Positions 47,957 to 55,338 of a DNA stretch of 55,338 bases are shown in pieces; the first letter of the stretch is position 1; each line of letters starts with the position of its first letter. A model generated the notes under the pieces. The model made no database searches, was not told the DNA's origin, and was given only the letters and a program-made list of their open reading frames with translations. Both the position numbers and the translations under genes were made by a program. Source of the stretch: Legionella santicrucis (GTDB lineage Bacteria; Pseudomonadota; Gammaproteobacteria; Legionellales; Legionellaceae); the NCBI RefSeq assembly GCF_001468135.1, contig NZ_LNYU01000020.1:1-55338 (forward strand), in the 5' to 3' direction.

Positions 47957-48289
47957 CTATCTGCGATTGCTAGGACCTTGCGGAAAGACTTCATCAAATA
48001 TAACTTTTCCTCCCACAAAAACATTTTTCGCAGCCGTTTCAATTTCTGTACTCTTATCACCTGTTACACCGCCAAAAAATGTATTCAAACTATTTATGCC
48101 ATTGGCAGCAGGTCTTCTTCTTTTACCAATCTCATGTGCACTATATAAAAAAGCACCGGTAGCTACTAATGCAGCAGATAAACCTATTTTTGTATCAGCC
48201 CAATAAAGCGGAGCAAGAACTGTATTGAGCAAAGCAGCTATTGTCACTGTCTTGCCCACATCATCTACATTTATTTTATCTTGTGCCAT
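47957..48289 (-). CDS. Small membrane protein B, paralogue of the downstream gene
   Basis: A 110-residue protein with hydrophobic segments (residues ~12-28 and ~33-50), a basic HEIGKRRRP patch, a Gly/Asn linker and the ending GGKVIFDEVFPQGPSNRR. It is the apparent duplicate of the next gene. Start context CAAGGAATTGGTATGGCACAAGAT is nearly the same as for the paralogue. Function is unknown. It is divergent from the 1466-residue protein gene (gap 206 bases), so the three could be co-regulated. Confidence 0.75.
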   Translation of the reverse strand: MAQDKINVDDVGKTVTIAALLNTVLAPLYWADTKIGLSAALVATGAFLYSAHEIGKRRRPAANGINSLNTFFGGVTGDKSTEIETAAKNVFVGGKVIFDEVFPQGPSNRR

Positions 48290-48495
48290 ACCAATTCCTT
48301 GTGATAATTATTTTCCAGTACAGACTATTGGAGAGACAATAAAATTGCAAGCATAATTTAATAACCTCTTGTATAGTAAATTATCATTGATCTTGGCTTA
48401 TTGTTTATTAGTCGACCAAATAAAAAGCATAGTGGATTGAAATAAATTAAAACGAATTTATAATCACAGCCCTGTGTACTATCATAGAAAAAATC

Positions 48496-51400
48496 ATGTC
48501 GAGCCAAGGTAAAATTATTAATGCAGTCAATCTATGCCTCAAGCAAAAACCAAATATTGATTTTGAACTGAACCAAAAAGGAATTTGCGCGGGCCTTGCT
48601 GCATTATATATCAAATATACCTTAGAAAATAAAACCTCGCAGTTTTTCTCTTTACTTGACCAGCTGGCTGCCCTACCTAGTAATTATCGTTTAGGTAGTA
48701 ATCATGCAATTGATAATTTCATTATCCAAATAGATAAAGCGTTTCGTCCATCTGAATATTGTGGTTATGAAACCCATCAAGGTGATCTCGAAAAAATCTT
48801 AGATGTTCGAAATAAACCATTGAGTAATGAATTTAACTTAGGACTCATTACCGATGAATCCTGTTGGAAAGAACTATTTAAAAAAATCAGTCGTAATGAT
48901 CGATCTTATTTTATTACCAGCAAAAATCATGCAATTGCATTAACGTTCCGCAATGGCAAATATACTGTCTATGATCCTAATTACAGTAAAAAAATAAAAG
49001 AATTTGATTCAATCAATGAGTTAATTAAAGAAATTAAAGATTGTTTTGAATACACGGAGCATACTTTCGGTTTAGCAATTCGCACCTTTGCTTCTCCCAA
49101 TGATGCTAGAGAGTCTTATCCTACCTATGATGAACTTCACCAAATCGCTTTTGCTCATCAAACGAATACAAACTCCAGTGCATTCGCAGCCCTAGCTGGA
49201 GATGTTAATACCCTAAATTATTTATTTAAAGAAAACAAAATCGACTTAGGTTCATTGGCAAAAGAATATCTTCGTCCAGAATTTAATGACCTATTACTGC
49301 AACAACCTAAATCCTCTGATATCAAAAATGCCATGCTACAAGGGATTAAGGCAACTCTTTATATAGGAACTCACAAAGAAACAGAAAAACTGATTCATCA
49401 CTATCTCAAAACCTATACCTCCCTTGAGGAACAGAATGCATTAAAAGAGACAATACAAAAACAACTTAGTAAACTACTACCAGACTTAATGAAAAAGAAA
49501 GCAAACTACAGCAATCTATTGAAGCTTCTTGATCAATTTAATCTACCTCATAATCTCGAATATCAAACAAATTACAATCACTTACAGCTTTTAACCTTTA
49601 TTCATGAAGAGAGTAATTTCCAAACAAGCCATCTGTTTTTAAGCAAACTTTCTCCCGAGCAACTCATTAAGCAAATTCAACATGCTGCAATTGCAAATCA
49701 ACACCATGTTTTAAGTTTATTATTTACTCATTTGATAAATACCCAAATTGATCCTAAAACATTTCATTCTATTTTTAATAAAGAAGTGATTGATAATATC
49801 AATGCCACAACTTTATCAAAACTTCTTGACATGGGTTTTATGGTCAATACTAAAGAGCCTGATTTACTCATCTTATGCATACAGCGCAAGGATAAATCTA
49901 TTTTTGAAACTTATGCACGTGCTTGGTCAGAACAAACAAACCACCCAGAGAGTTGGAAACAGATTGATAAACATGAATACTCGTTAATTGATTTAAGAAC
50001 ATCAATAGGATCAGTTTCATTACTTAATGCACTGATTTTTCTACGTAAAAATGAACATATAAAAAATGCTTGGCGTGAGGATATTCCAGCAGAAATAATA
50101 AAAAGTGGCTTAACTATAGCCATTTTAAATGACAACCAGGAAATGTGCTTATTTCTCCAAGAAAAGCTTAAAGATCCGCTTGATATAGATACCTTAGAAT
50201 TTCTTTATAAAAAAGGACTAGAAGAAAACAATTTAGCCATTTTATCCATTCTCACACAATTAAATTTCAATGTATTACGTATGACCCAGGATGTTCGTGC
50301 TTTATTGATGCTTTGCTACGATTATGATGATTATTCAATGATTGAGCATTGTTTTGCACAAGCAAGCCCTAAGATTAAAAAACTCATTTTAGAATACAGT
50401 TTAACGTGGAACCTCACACCAGTCATCAATATATGCATACAAAAGGAAGCTACTCTTTTTAATGAATACCTCAATGAATCGATTCAAAATCCATCCAAAC
50501 TCCTAAAGCTGAATCGAACAATAACCTTGCTACCTCCTGATGCACTTTCATTAAAAGTTGACGAACAAACACAAAAAAATCAAATCAAAGAATGGTGCAA
50601 AAAAAAGCTATTTCACTTAGCTGAAACATTATGTATAAAAATAACATGGAAAAAAGAGGAACTGAATGAATTCATGAATGAGCTCATTCATGATAAAAAT
50701 GAAAATGGAATTATCTTACTCTTAAAAATCTACCCTCAGTTAAAAGAAAATCCCAAACTTAATGCTTTGCTCGCACGAAATAATTTATTAAAACCTTTGG
50801 ACTTTTTACTTGCCCATGGCGGTATTATTGAATCTGATTTAATTGAACAAATTTTCACAGCGGCTTTACTGCAAAATCACAAAAACCTAGTTGCACGATT
50901 TTTGACCCAAGGACTGATAACTCCGGCAACAAAATTAAAGCAACCTCTAACAAAACTACTTCAAAAAACCATAGAAAAAGACAGTGACGCTATAGAGCCT
51001 GTTATCCACTCTAAATCTGATTTTGCACTTAATTATAAAGAATTATTTCTTTTTTGCTGTGCTCAAAAAAAGGAAAAAATTGCAAACCAAATACTTGCTC
51101 GAGAATTCATCTTGACTGATCAGGAAAGGCAACTTGCAATTCAGCAACTATTTGGAGAACAAGCTTCTTCTGAGTTGTTTGAAAGAGTTTATGTTAATGG
51201 TTATGGCAGACTGTACCAATTCTTATTAAAAGCAAATATTCAAAACCCAAGAGTTTCTTTGCTTAGTTCCATTAAAAATCCAGACCAAGATCCCACATTC
51301 CAACAAACCGAGCTGTATTTAAACCATTTAAAACGAGCAATTAAAGAAAAAAATGAACCGATTTTTAATAGCTTATTTACCCAAAGTGAATTATCTGCTA

Positions 51401-52896
51401 CCCCAGATCATGGAGTATTAATATTTTTAAAAGATCCTCTTCTTTTTCCACGTGCCTTACCCTTATTTGTCAAGAAATACGGCTTGGAAAAACTATTAAC
51501 TGAAGCTTTAAGGCACAAAAAATGGGCAGTAGTAGCTCATCTTATTGCAAAGCAACAACCAGATGATTTGAATGTCGATCTACAGCAACTTATCCAAGAA
51601 CATAGGCAAGAAATTGTAAATGCCTATCTGGACAATCTCGAATCCCATTATGATAAAATGGATGTGCGTCCCCAACTGTTTAAACTCTTCAATAATAGTA
51701 ACGCTCTTGCACAATTGGCCATTCCTTATCAGGAAACCATTCAAAAAACTTTAGAACGAATTGAACTAAATATGCTTCATCAGCAACTGGATTTGAACAA
51801 TCAAATTTACCGTTATACATTTAGTCATTTACCCTTTAAAAAGGCACTTGAAGAGATAGATAAAATTTTTGCGGAATGTCAAAAAATCATCATTGAGAAG
51901 CAAATCGATTTGAAGCAATCGATTGAAAATCCAGAAATAGTAAATGCTTTAGCACAACTCAAAACCATCATGTCAGACCATGATGTAACACCTGATTACT
52001 TAAGTGATGAACATACTGATCTCTTAGAACGATTAATTGAAAACTCTAGATTTAAAGAAATTTGCCAATTAGAATTAAAACTCTACTTCTTACTCAAAAA
52101 CATTCAAAAACCGTTTTCAGAAAGCCAAACAAATCAGAAAGAATTCAATACAGCAATTAAGTCACTTTATGATTGTTTAGTACAAAAGAAACTACCTATT
52201 AGTTTTGTGATCCCTGAAATTCAAACTCATTTAAAAACATATCAGCTCAAAATTCAATCACCAAGGCCAACCCAAGAAAAAGAAAGACCTCCTACTTTAA
52301 AACAGGACTCCTACTTAAATACTCAAAAAGCCAAATGCATTCAATCCTTAAATCACTATCTAAAACATCGTGATCAAACTTTAAGTTACTTCTCTTATTT
52401 CTTTGATTATTATCGCGGCAAAACTCGTGCTCAACATTACAAAAATTTAATTAAATCGGCACAAAGCAAACGAGACTTATACCTTATCGAATATGCCATT
52501 TTAGTCAATAATAATGGAACGCAATTAAAAAAGGACGTGCTTGCAACGCTTGACTATCAGGACTCAAAGACAGCAAAAGATTCACTCAAAGCGATTATTC
52601 GTAAATCTTATTCAAAATATGAATTAAAACAATTGGATAAAGTGATTGACTCCATCAATCAAAAAATTAATGCCAATGATCGATCAGCTACTGCTCACTT
52701 ATTTCATGATGAATTAACCTATTTAAAAAAAATAAATACTTCTAAACAAACCTCTGGAAAACACTCATTTTTCCAACCCAAAAAACAAGAGCGAATTGGA
52801 TTTTGGCAGTGGATTGCGAGCTGGCTTGGTTATGCGTGTTTTTCTGAAGAAAATAGACTAAAAAAAGAAGATCTTGACGTGAAAACAAAACTTTAA
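48496..52896 (+). CDS. 1466-aa protein with YopT-like cysteine protease domain, candidate Dot/Icm effector
   Basis: The first ~200 residues resemble a papain-fold (C58/YopT-type) enzyme: Cys31 in NQKGICAGLAALYIKY, His145 in KNHAIALTF and Asp160 in YTVYDPNYS, the order and spacing expected for a Cys-His-Asp triad. From about residue 200 to 1250 come many degenerate helical repeats, some ankyrin-like (FAALAGDVNTLNYLFKEN). The last 250 residues are strongly charged and ends with EENRLKKEDLDVKTKL, compatible with an E-block secretion signal. There is no signal peptide. The upstream region is AT-rich. Protease activity is an inference; an acyltransferase or deamidase using the same triad is also possible. 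Confidence 0.75.
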   Translation: MSSQGKIINAVNLCLKQKPNIDFELNQKGICAGLAALYIKYTLENKTSQFFSLLDQLAALPSNYRLGSNHAIDNFIIQIDKAFRPSEYCGYETHQGDLEKILDVRNKPLSNEFNLGLITDESCWKELFKKISRNDRSYFITSKNHAIALTFRNGKYTVYDPNYSKKIKEFDSINELIKEIKDCFEYTEHTFGLAIRTFASPNDARESYPTYDELHQIAFAHQTNTNSSAFAALAGDVNTLNYLFKENKIDLGSLAKEYLRPEFNDLLLQQPKSSDIKNAMLQGIKATLYIGTHKETEKLIHHYLKTYTSLEEQNALKETIQKQLSKLLPDLMKKKANYSNLLKLLDQFNLPHNLEYQTNYNHLQLLTFIHEESNFQTSHLFLSKLSPEQLIKQIQHAAIANQHHVLSLLFTHLINTQIDPKTFHSIFNKEVIDNINATTLSKLLDMGFMVNTKEPDLLILCIQRKDKSIFETYARAWSEQTNHPESWKQIDKHEYSLIDLRTSIGSVSLLNALIFLRKNEHIKNAWREDIPAEIIKSGLTIAILNDNQEMCLFLQEKLKDPLDIDTLEFLYKKGLEENNLAILSILTQLNFNVLRMTQDVRALLMLCYDYDDYSMIEHCFAQASPKIKKLILEYSLTWNLTPVINICIQKEATLFNEYLNESIQNPSKLLKLNRTITLLPPDALSLKVDEQTQKNQIKEWCKKKLFHLAETLCIKITWKKEELNEFMNELIHDKNENGIILLLKIYPQLKENPKLNALLARNNLLKPLDFLLAHGGIIESDLIEQIFTAALLQNHKNLVARFLTQGLITPATKLKQPLTKLLQKTIEKDSDAIEPVIHSKSDFALNYKELFLFCCAQKKEKIANQILAREFILTDQERQLAIQQLFGEQASSELFERVYVNGYGRLYQFLLKANIQNPRVSLLSSIKNPDQDPTFQQTELYLNHLKRAIKEKNEPIFNSLFTQSELSATPDHGVLIFLKDPLLFPRALPLFVKKYGLEKLLTEALRHKKWAVVAHLIAKQQPDDLNVDLQQLIQEHRQEIVNAYLDNLESHYDKMDVRPQLFKLFNNSNALAQLAIPYQETIQKTLERIELNMLHQQLDLNNQIYRYTFSHLPFKKALEEIDKIFAECQKIIIEKQIDLKQSIENPEIVNALAQLKTIMSDHDVTPDYLSDEHTDLLERLIENSRFKEICQLELKLYFLLKNIQKPFSESQTNQKEFNTAIKSLYDCLVQKKLPISFVIPEIQTHLKTYQLKIQSPRPTQEKERPPTLKQDSYLNTQKAKCIQSLNHYLKHRDQTLSYFSYFFDYYRGKTRAQHYKNLIKSAQSKRDLYLIEYAILVNNNGTQLKKDVLATLDYQDSKTAKDSLKAIIRKSYSKYELKQLDKVIDSINQKINANDRSATAHLFHDELTYLKKINTSKQTSGKHSFFQPKKQERIGFWQWIASWLGYACFSEENRLKKEDLDVKTKL

Positions 52897-53042
52897 TCAC
52901 TGTGTTACGTTTATAACACCTAATAAGTTGAATTATAATCGAAGGTATTCCATGGCTTCATAGTGATTTAAAAGTATCTTAATATTAATTTTTTACTCTA
53001 TTTTAGTGCCATTCTGATAATGGAATTTATTGGAGGAAAAAT

Positions 53043-53084
53043 ATGAAAAAAATTAATGGAGTGCCATTTGATTATAATTCATGA
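53043..53084 (+). pseudogene. Possible truncated gene start (13 codons)
   Basis: GGAGG seven bases before an ATG opens MKKINGVPFDYNS then TGA. The stretch 53027-53050 (TTATTGGAGGAAAAATATGAAAAA) is nearly identical to the start region of the 74-residue gene at 55149 on the other strand. It may be the surviving 5' end of a deleted accessory gene. It could also be a leader peptide. Confidence 0.35.
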
Positions 53085-53161
53085 ATATAAAATAAAGTTT
53101 TTTTTGATTCGGTTAATTCTTTTTATTGAGCCAATAGCTTATAAAAATCCTTCTCGTGAAT

Positions 53162-53214
53162 GAAATGACTCTCCTGCGTACATAACTCGTATGTTGCTTT
53201 TTGAGAGTCATTTC
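53162..53214. repeat. Perfect 12-bp inverted repeat
   Basis: GAAATGACTCTC (53162-53173) pairs exactly with GAGAGTCATTTC (53203-53214); the loop holds a partly symmetric TACATAACTCGTATGT. It may be a terminator of the 469-residue gene on the minus strand or a REP-like element. Confidence 0.7.
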
Positions 53215-53229
53215 CCCACCGGTATATAA

Positions 53230-53288
53230 GCTCCCCAGCTTCCCCTCCAAAAGTTTTAACTTGACCAGGAGGAGATTTGAAGGGGAGC
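53230..53288. repeat. Imperfect inverted repeat adjoining the 469-aa gene
   Basis: GCTCCCC...CCTCC (from 53230) and GGAGG...GGGGAGC (to 53288) form an interrupted stem just beyond the stop of the minus-strand gene. With the previous hairpin it makes a double-hairpin 3' flank. Confidence 0.5.
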
Positions 53289-53301
53289 AACCTGTTACAT
53301 T

Positions 53302-54711
53302 TTAATCAACCGACATCCTGAGCGCATCGACATTGTCCTCTTCATTTTCTATTTCCGTGTTTCTTAATTCGTCGCATTTCTTTTTGATCACTGGAAATTG
53401 AGGTGTAAAAATTCCAAATCTGACTAACAGATATTTATTTATTATCGCTTCATCTTTTTCCGTTTTTTCACGTATTTCACTAATTTTATCTGTTTTCAAG
53501 CGTATTTGTTTATTTTTTATAACTATACCTTCTTTTTTATGTTCTATTTCCCTATCTAACTCTAGGATTTTATCTTCCAAGGCATTTTTTGTACCTTGAA
53601 ATCCTTTTGATCCTTTGGCCTCCAGGAGTTTGGACGCTAATGGATTGTGTTCTTCTCGAGATTTGAGTTCTCGTTCAATTTTATGATCCAGTTTGGATGT
53701 TTTGAAGGATTTATCATGTAAAACGCTATCAATACGGGCTTGAGTATGGGTTTTAAAAAACACTTTAAACTTAGCGATATAACCATCAGGATCATTTTCT
53801 GAGGTAGCACAATTATCCAACAGATTTAATAATTCGAGATTTAGCTCTATATCTCGCTCTAATTCATTTATTAAGTTCAGTTGGCGAGTACATTCCTGAA
53901 TAATTAAAACCGCTTTGTCATAGAGCTCTTCTACCTCTGCATATCTTGCAATAACACTTTTATCCATTTTTTCAATTTCTTCATATTTCTTGATGTAATA
54001 CTGATGAAGGGAATATATTAGAATGGCCAGTACAATCCACTTGGCTAAACTTATGACAGCTTGCGATTTATGATCAGGTATTCCATCTTTATCTGCAAAT
54101 ACAGTATACAAACCATCAAATAAAGGTGACGAGACTTTTTTTAGAGGATTTTCGACAAGATTAAAAAAAAATAACAGCCCTCGATTATCTTTTACATGTT
54201 CTTTGGCCTCCTTGAATACTTTCTCTTGTAATTCTTTTGATGACATAATATTTTTAACAGATGAATCGTTCATTTTTGGAGTAGTTTCATCTTTAACATT
54301 TTCTTGAGCTTCTTTTCCGCCTTTAACTTCCTGAACTTTCGGGTTTGGGGCATTTGAGACGCCCCCCTCAATATTATCGTAGTATTCTTGTAAGCTTTTA
54401 TTTATTTTAAAATTTCGAGGAATATTTGTAATGCTCTCCGTAACTTCAAATAATACTGAATTCACAAGTTGCGATTTTTCTTCTTCTGATAATTCCTTAT
54501 CATGATCTATACATTCATTTATTATATTCTTTATGTGGGAAGAATGATCTGCGGTGGAATAAGCGCGAGTAGATGTATAAGGCATAACATTTGAATCCGT
54601 AAAGAGTGGGAAATATGTACCACCATAGGTGTTTGCCGTAGTTGCTATTCTACTCATTGATGTCATTCTTCTAGTAGCTGCTAGTGCCTGGTGCATTATT
54701 CTAGCTCTCAT
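53302..54711 (-). CDS. Coiled-coil membrane protein with mitochondrial-type N-terminus, candidate effector
   Basis: A 469-residue protein starting at the ATG at 54711 (AGGAGA seven bases upstream); an ATG at 54747 has no such signal. Residues 1-38 contain five Arg and no acidic residue, rich in Ser/Thr/Ala/Met (MRARIMHQALAATRRM...), and STRAYSTA at 47-54 resembles the R-3 mitochondrial cleavage motif (RxY before S/A). One TM helix lies at about 218-238 (KWIVLAILIYSL). After it come ~230 residues of heptad-rich coiled coil. The end (NTEIENEEDNVDALRMSVD) is Glu-rich as in E-block signals. I recognise no enzyme domain. A host-mitochondrial membrane protein is a reasonable hypothesis. Confidence 0.75.
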   Translation of the reverse strand: MRARIMHQALAATRRMTSMSRIATTANTYGGTYFPLFTDSNVMPYTSTRAYSTADHSSHIKNIINECIDHDKELSEEEKSQLVNSVLFEVTESITNIPRNFKINKSLQEYYDNIEGGVSNAPNPKVQEVKGGKEAQENVKDETTPKMNDSSVKNIMSSKELQEKVFKEAKEHVKDNRGLLFFFNLVENPLKKVSSPLFDGLYTVFADKDGIPDHKSQAVISLAKWIVLAILIYSLHQYYIKKYEEIEKMDKSVIARYAEVEELYDKAVLIIQECTRQLNLINELERDIELNLELLNLLDNCATSENDPDGYIAKFKVFFKTHTQARIDSVLHDKSFKTSKLDHKIERELKSREEHNPLASKLLEAKGSKGFQGTKNALEDKILELDREIEHKKEGIVIKNKQIRLKTDKISEIREKTEKDEAIINKYLLVRFGIFTPQFPVIKKKCDELRNTEIENEEDNVDALRMSVD

Positions 54712-54924
54712 AATATATCTCCTACATTTTGCAAAAATATCAATCACACGGACGTCATTTTAAACAATTGATAATTAACGAGTCGTTAGCTAGGTATAAA
54801 TATTAGGAATGAGGTATTCCATTATGGAATATTTGTGGGTAGCCAATATACAAGTCAGGCAGAGCTGGTTTTTTCTGGATTCTGAGGACAATCATTTAAT
54901 CCTCAGAATGGGACTTTAGTCAGA

Positions 54925-55149
54925 CTATGGTCTTGGACATTGATGTGAGAACGGTAGATTCTCTGTCCACTCTTGCAGTTCTTTTAAACTTTGATCATTA
55001 GGATTTTTAAGCGCTTTATCCAACTTTTGATTAAAAAACGCGAGGCGGTTTTCGAAGGTTTTCATTTCTTTAATCAAATCCTCATAACGACCTTTTTCCT
55101 TTTTGGTTTCTGTACTTGTGGGTATATCCATTTCATTAGCTTTTTTCAT
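54925..55149 (-). CDS. Small coiled-coil protein, 74 aa
   Basis: Starts at the ATG at 55149 with GGAGGAAAAT upstream; an in-frame codon at 55161 is less well placed. The chain is charged and helical (YEDLIKEMKTFENRLAFFNQ) with one long amphipathic helix, ending LPFSHQCPRP. No family is recognised. A PmrA-box-like direct repeat lies about 60-80 bases upstream, which in Legionella usually marks Dot/Icm effector genes. It precedes the 469-residue gene on the same strand after a 213-base gap. Confidence 0.65.
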   Translation of the reverse strand: MKKANEMDIPTSTETKKEKGRYEDLIKEMKTFENRLAFFNQKLDKALKNPNDQSLKELQEWTENLPFSHQCPRP

Positions 55150-55207
55150 ATTTTCCTCCAATAAAATCTATTGTGAGAATAACATTAAATCACTATGTTG
55201 AAAAATT

Positions 55208-55227
55208 AAAATTAAGAAATTCTTAAG
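55208..55227 (-). promoter_or_regulatory. PmrA-box-like direct repeat
   Basis: On the minus strand CTTAAGAAT-TT-CTTAATTTT: two half-sites 11 bases apart, resembling the Legionella PmrA consensus (cTTAATatT, two bases, cTTAATatT). It stands 59-78 bases before the start of the 74-residue gene. AT-rich background makes chance matches possible. Confidence 0.45.
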
Positions 55228-55272
55228 TACTCATGAAATAAAGGTATACAAACAGGGCGATTTCATCAAAGT

Positions 55273-55338
55273 TTAAAAACCTATCACTTTTCTCAAATAT
55301 TTAGTAGAAAGGGCAGCTTTCAATCGTTTTAAAGCAAT
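55273..55338 (-). CDS. Possible 3' end of a gene entering from the right edge
   Basis: A frame open to the window edge reads IALKRLKAALSTKYLRKVIG then F and a TAA at 55275-55273. The basic helical composition looks protein-like, but 21 codons are too few to identify a product. Confidence 0.3.
   Translation of the reverse strand: MALKRLKAALSTKYLRKVIGF

Larger units (their letters stand above)
52897..53301. other. Intergenic region with two hairpins and a gene-start remnant
   Basis: These 405 bases lie between the 1466-residue gene and the convergent 469-residue gene. They hold a 6-bp GTGTTA / TAACAC hairpin just after the stop, a CTTAATATT sequence (52978-52986) matching one half of a PmrA site, a strong Shine-Dalgarno plus 13-codon ORF (53043-53084), and two hairpins near the right end. 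I see no complete gene. Confidence 0.5.

Noticed and set aside
1..55338. CRISPR array, rRNA, IS element or prophage
   Set aside because: No regularly spaced direct repeats, rRNA-like sequence, transposase or phage structural gene was recognised.

Overview
The window looks like chromosomal DNA of a Legionella species. Grounds: low-GC sequence (judged by eye, not counted); housekeeping proteins resembling Legionella/gammaproteobacterial orthologues (RecA, MutS, AlaS, LysS, RF2, HemB, a fused LysC-LysA); a flagellar-regulator pair fleN-fliA standing alone with no flagellar structural gene beside it, as reported for the non-flagellated L. longbeachae group; and several large, low-similarity proteins with the look of Dot/Icm effectors. 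The species is an inference, since no database search was possible.

Layout. 0-3.1 kb: a hypothetical gene, a membrane diguanylate cyclase preceded by a translationally coupled small ORF, and a multi-pass membrane protein. 3.3-5.9 kb: prfB-lysS operon; prfB carries the classic programmed +1 frameshift. 6-7.4 kb: a hypothetical, possible effector. 7.6-9.2 kb: fleN-fliA. 9.4-11.7 kb: a six-cysteine secreted peptide, then a DprE1/DprE2-like oxidase/reductase pair. 11.8-15.2 kb: an accessory block with a P-loop protein containing 24-bp in-frame repeats and a peptidase C26-type amidotransferase. 15.4-22.1 kb: small membrane protein, mscL, alaS, recX-recA, a broken kinase-like gene, pncC and a small lipoprotein. 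22.3-28.1 kb: amidotransferase, Fe-alcohol dehydrogenase, aldehyde dehydrogenase and glutamine-synthetase-like enzyme, which together could form a gamma-glutamylation route for an amino alcohol or amine, with a divergent heme-oxygenase-fold protein. 28.2-29.5 kb: orphan CqsS/LqsS-type histidine kinase. 29.7-37.2 kb: mutS, tamA-tamB, hemB. 37.4-47.5 kb: secreted protein, FadL-type porin, lysC-lysA fusion, AddA-like helicase-nuclease, mrp/apbC, CsiV-like protein. 47.6-55.3 kb: a second accessory block with two tandem paralogous small membrane proteins, a 1466-residue protein with a YopT-like Cys/His/Asp arrangement, a single-pass coiled-coil protein whose N-terminus reads like a mitochondrial presequence, and a short coiled-coil protein behind a PmrA-box-like direct repeat.

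The most interesting parts are the effector-like block at the right end (candidate cysteine protease, candidate mitochondrial protein), the glutamylation-type catabolic cluster, the DprE-like pair with Ala at the benzothiazinone Cys position, and the kinase pseudogene. No rRNA, tRNA, IS element or CRISPR array was recognised. Several palindromic intergenic elements are present.
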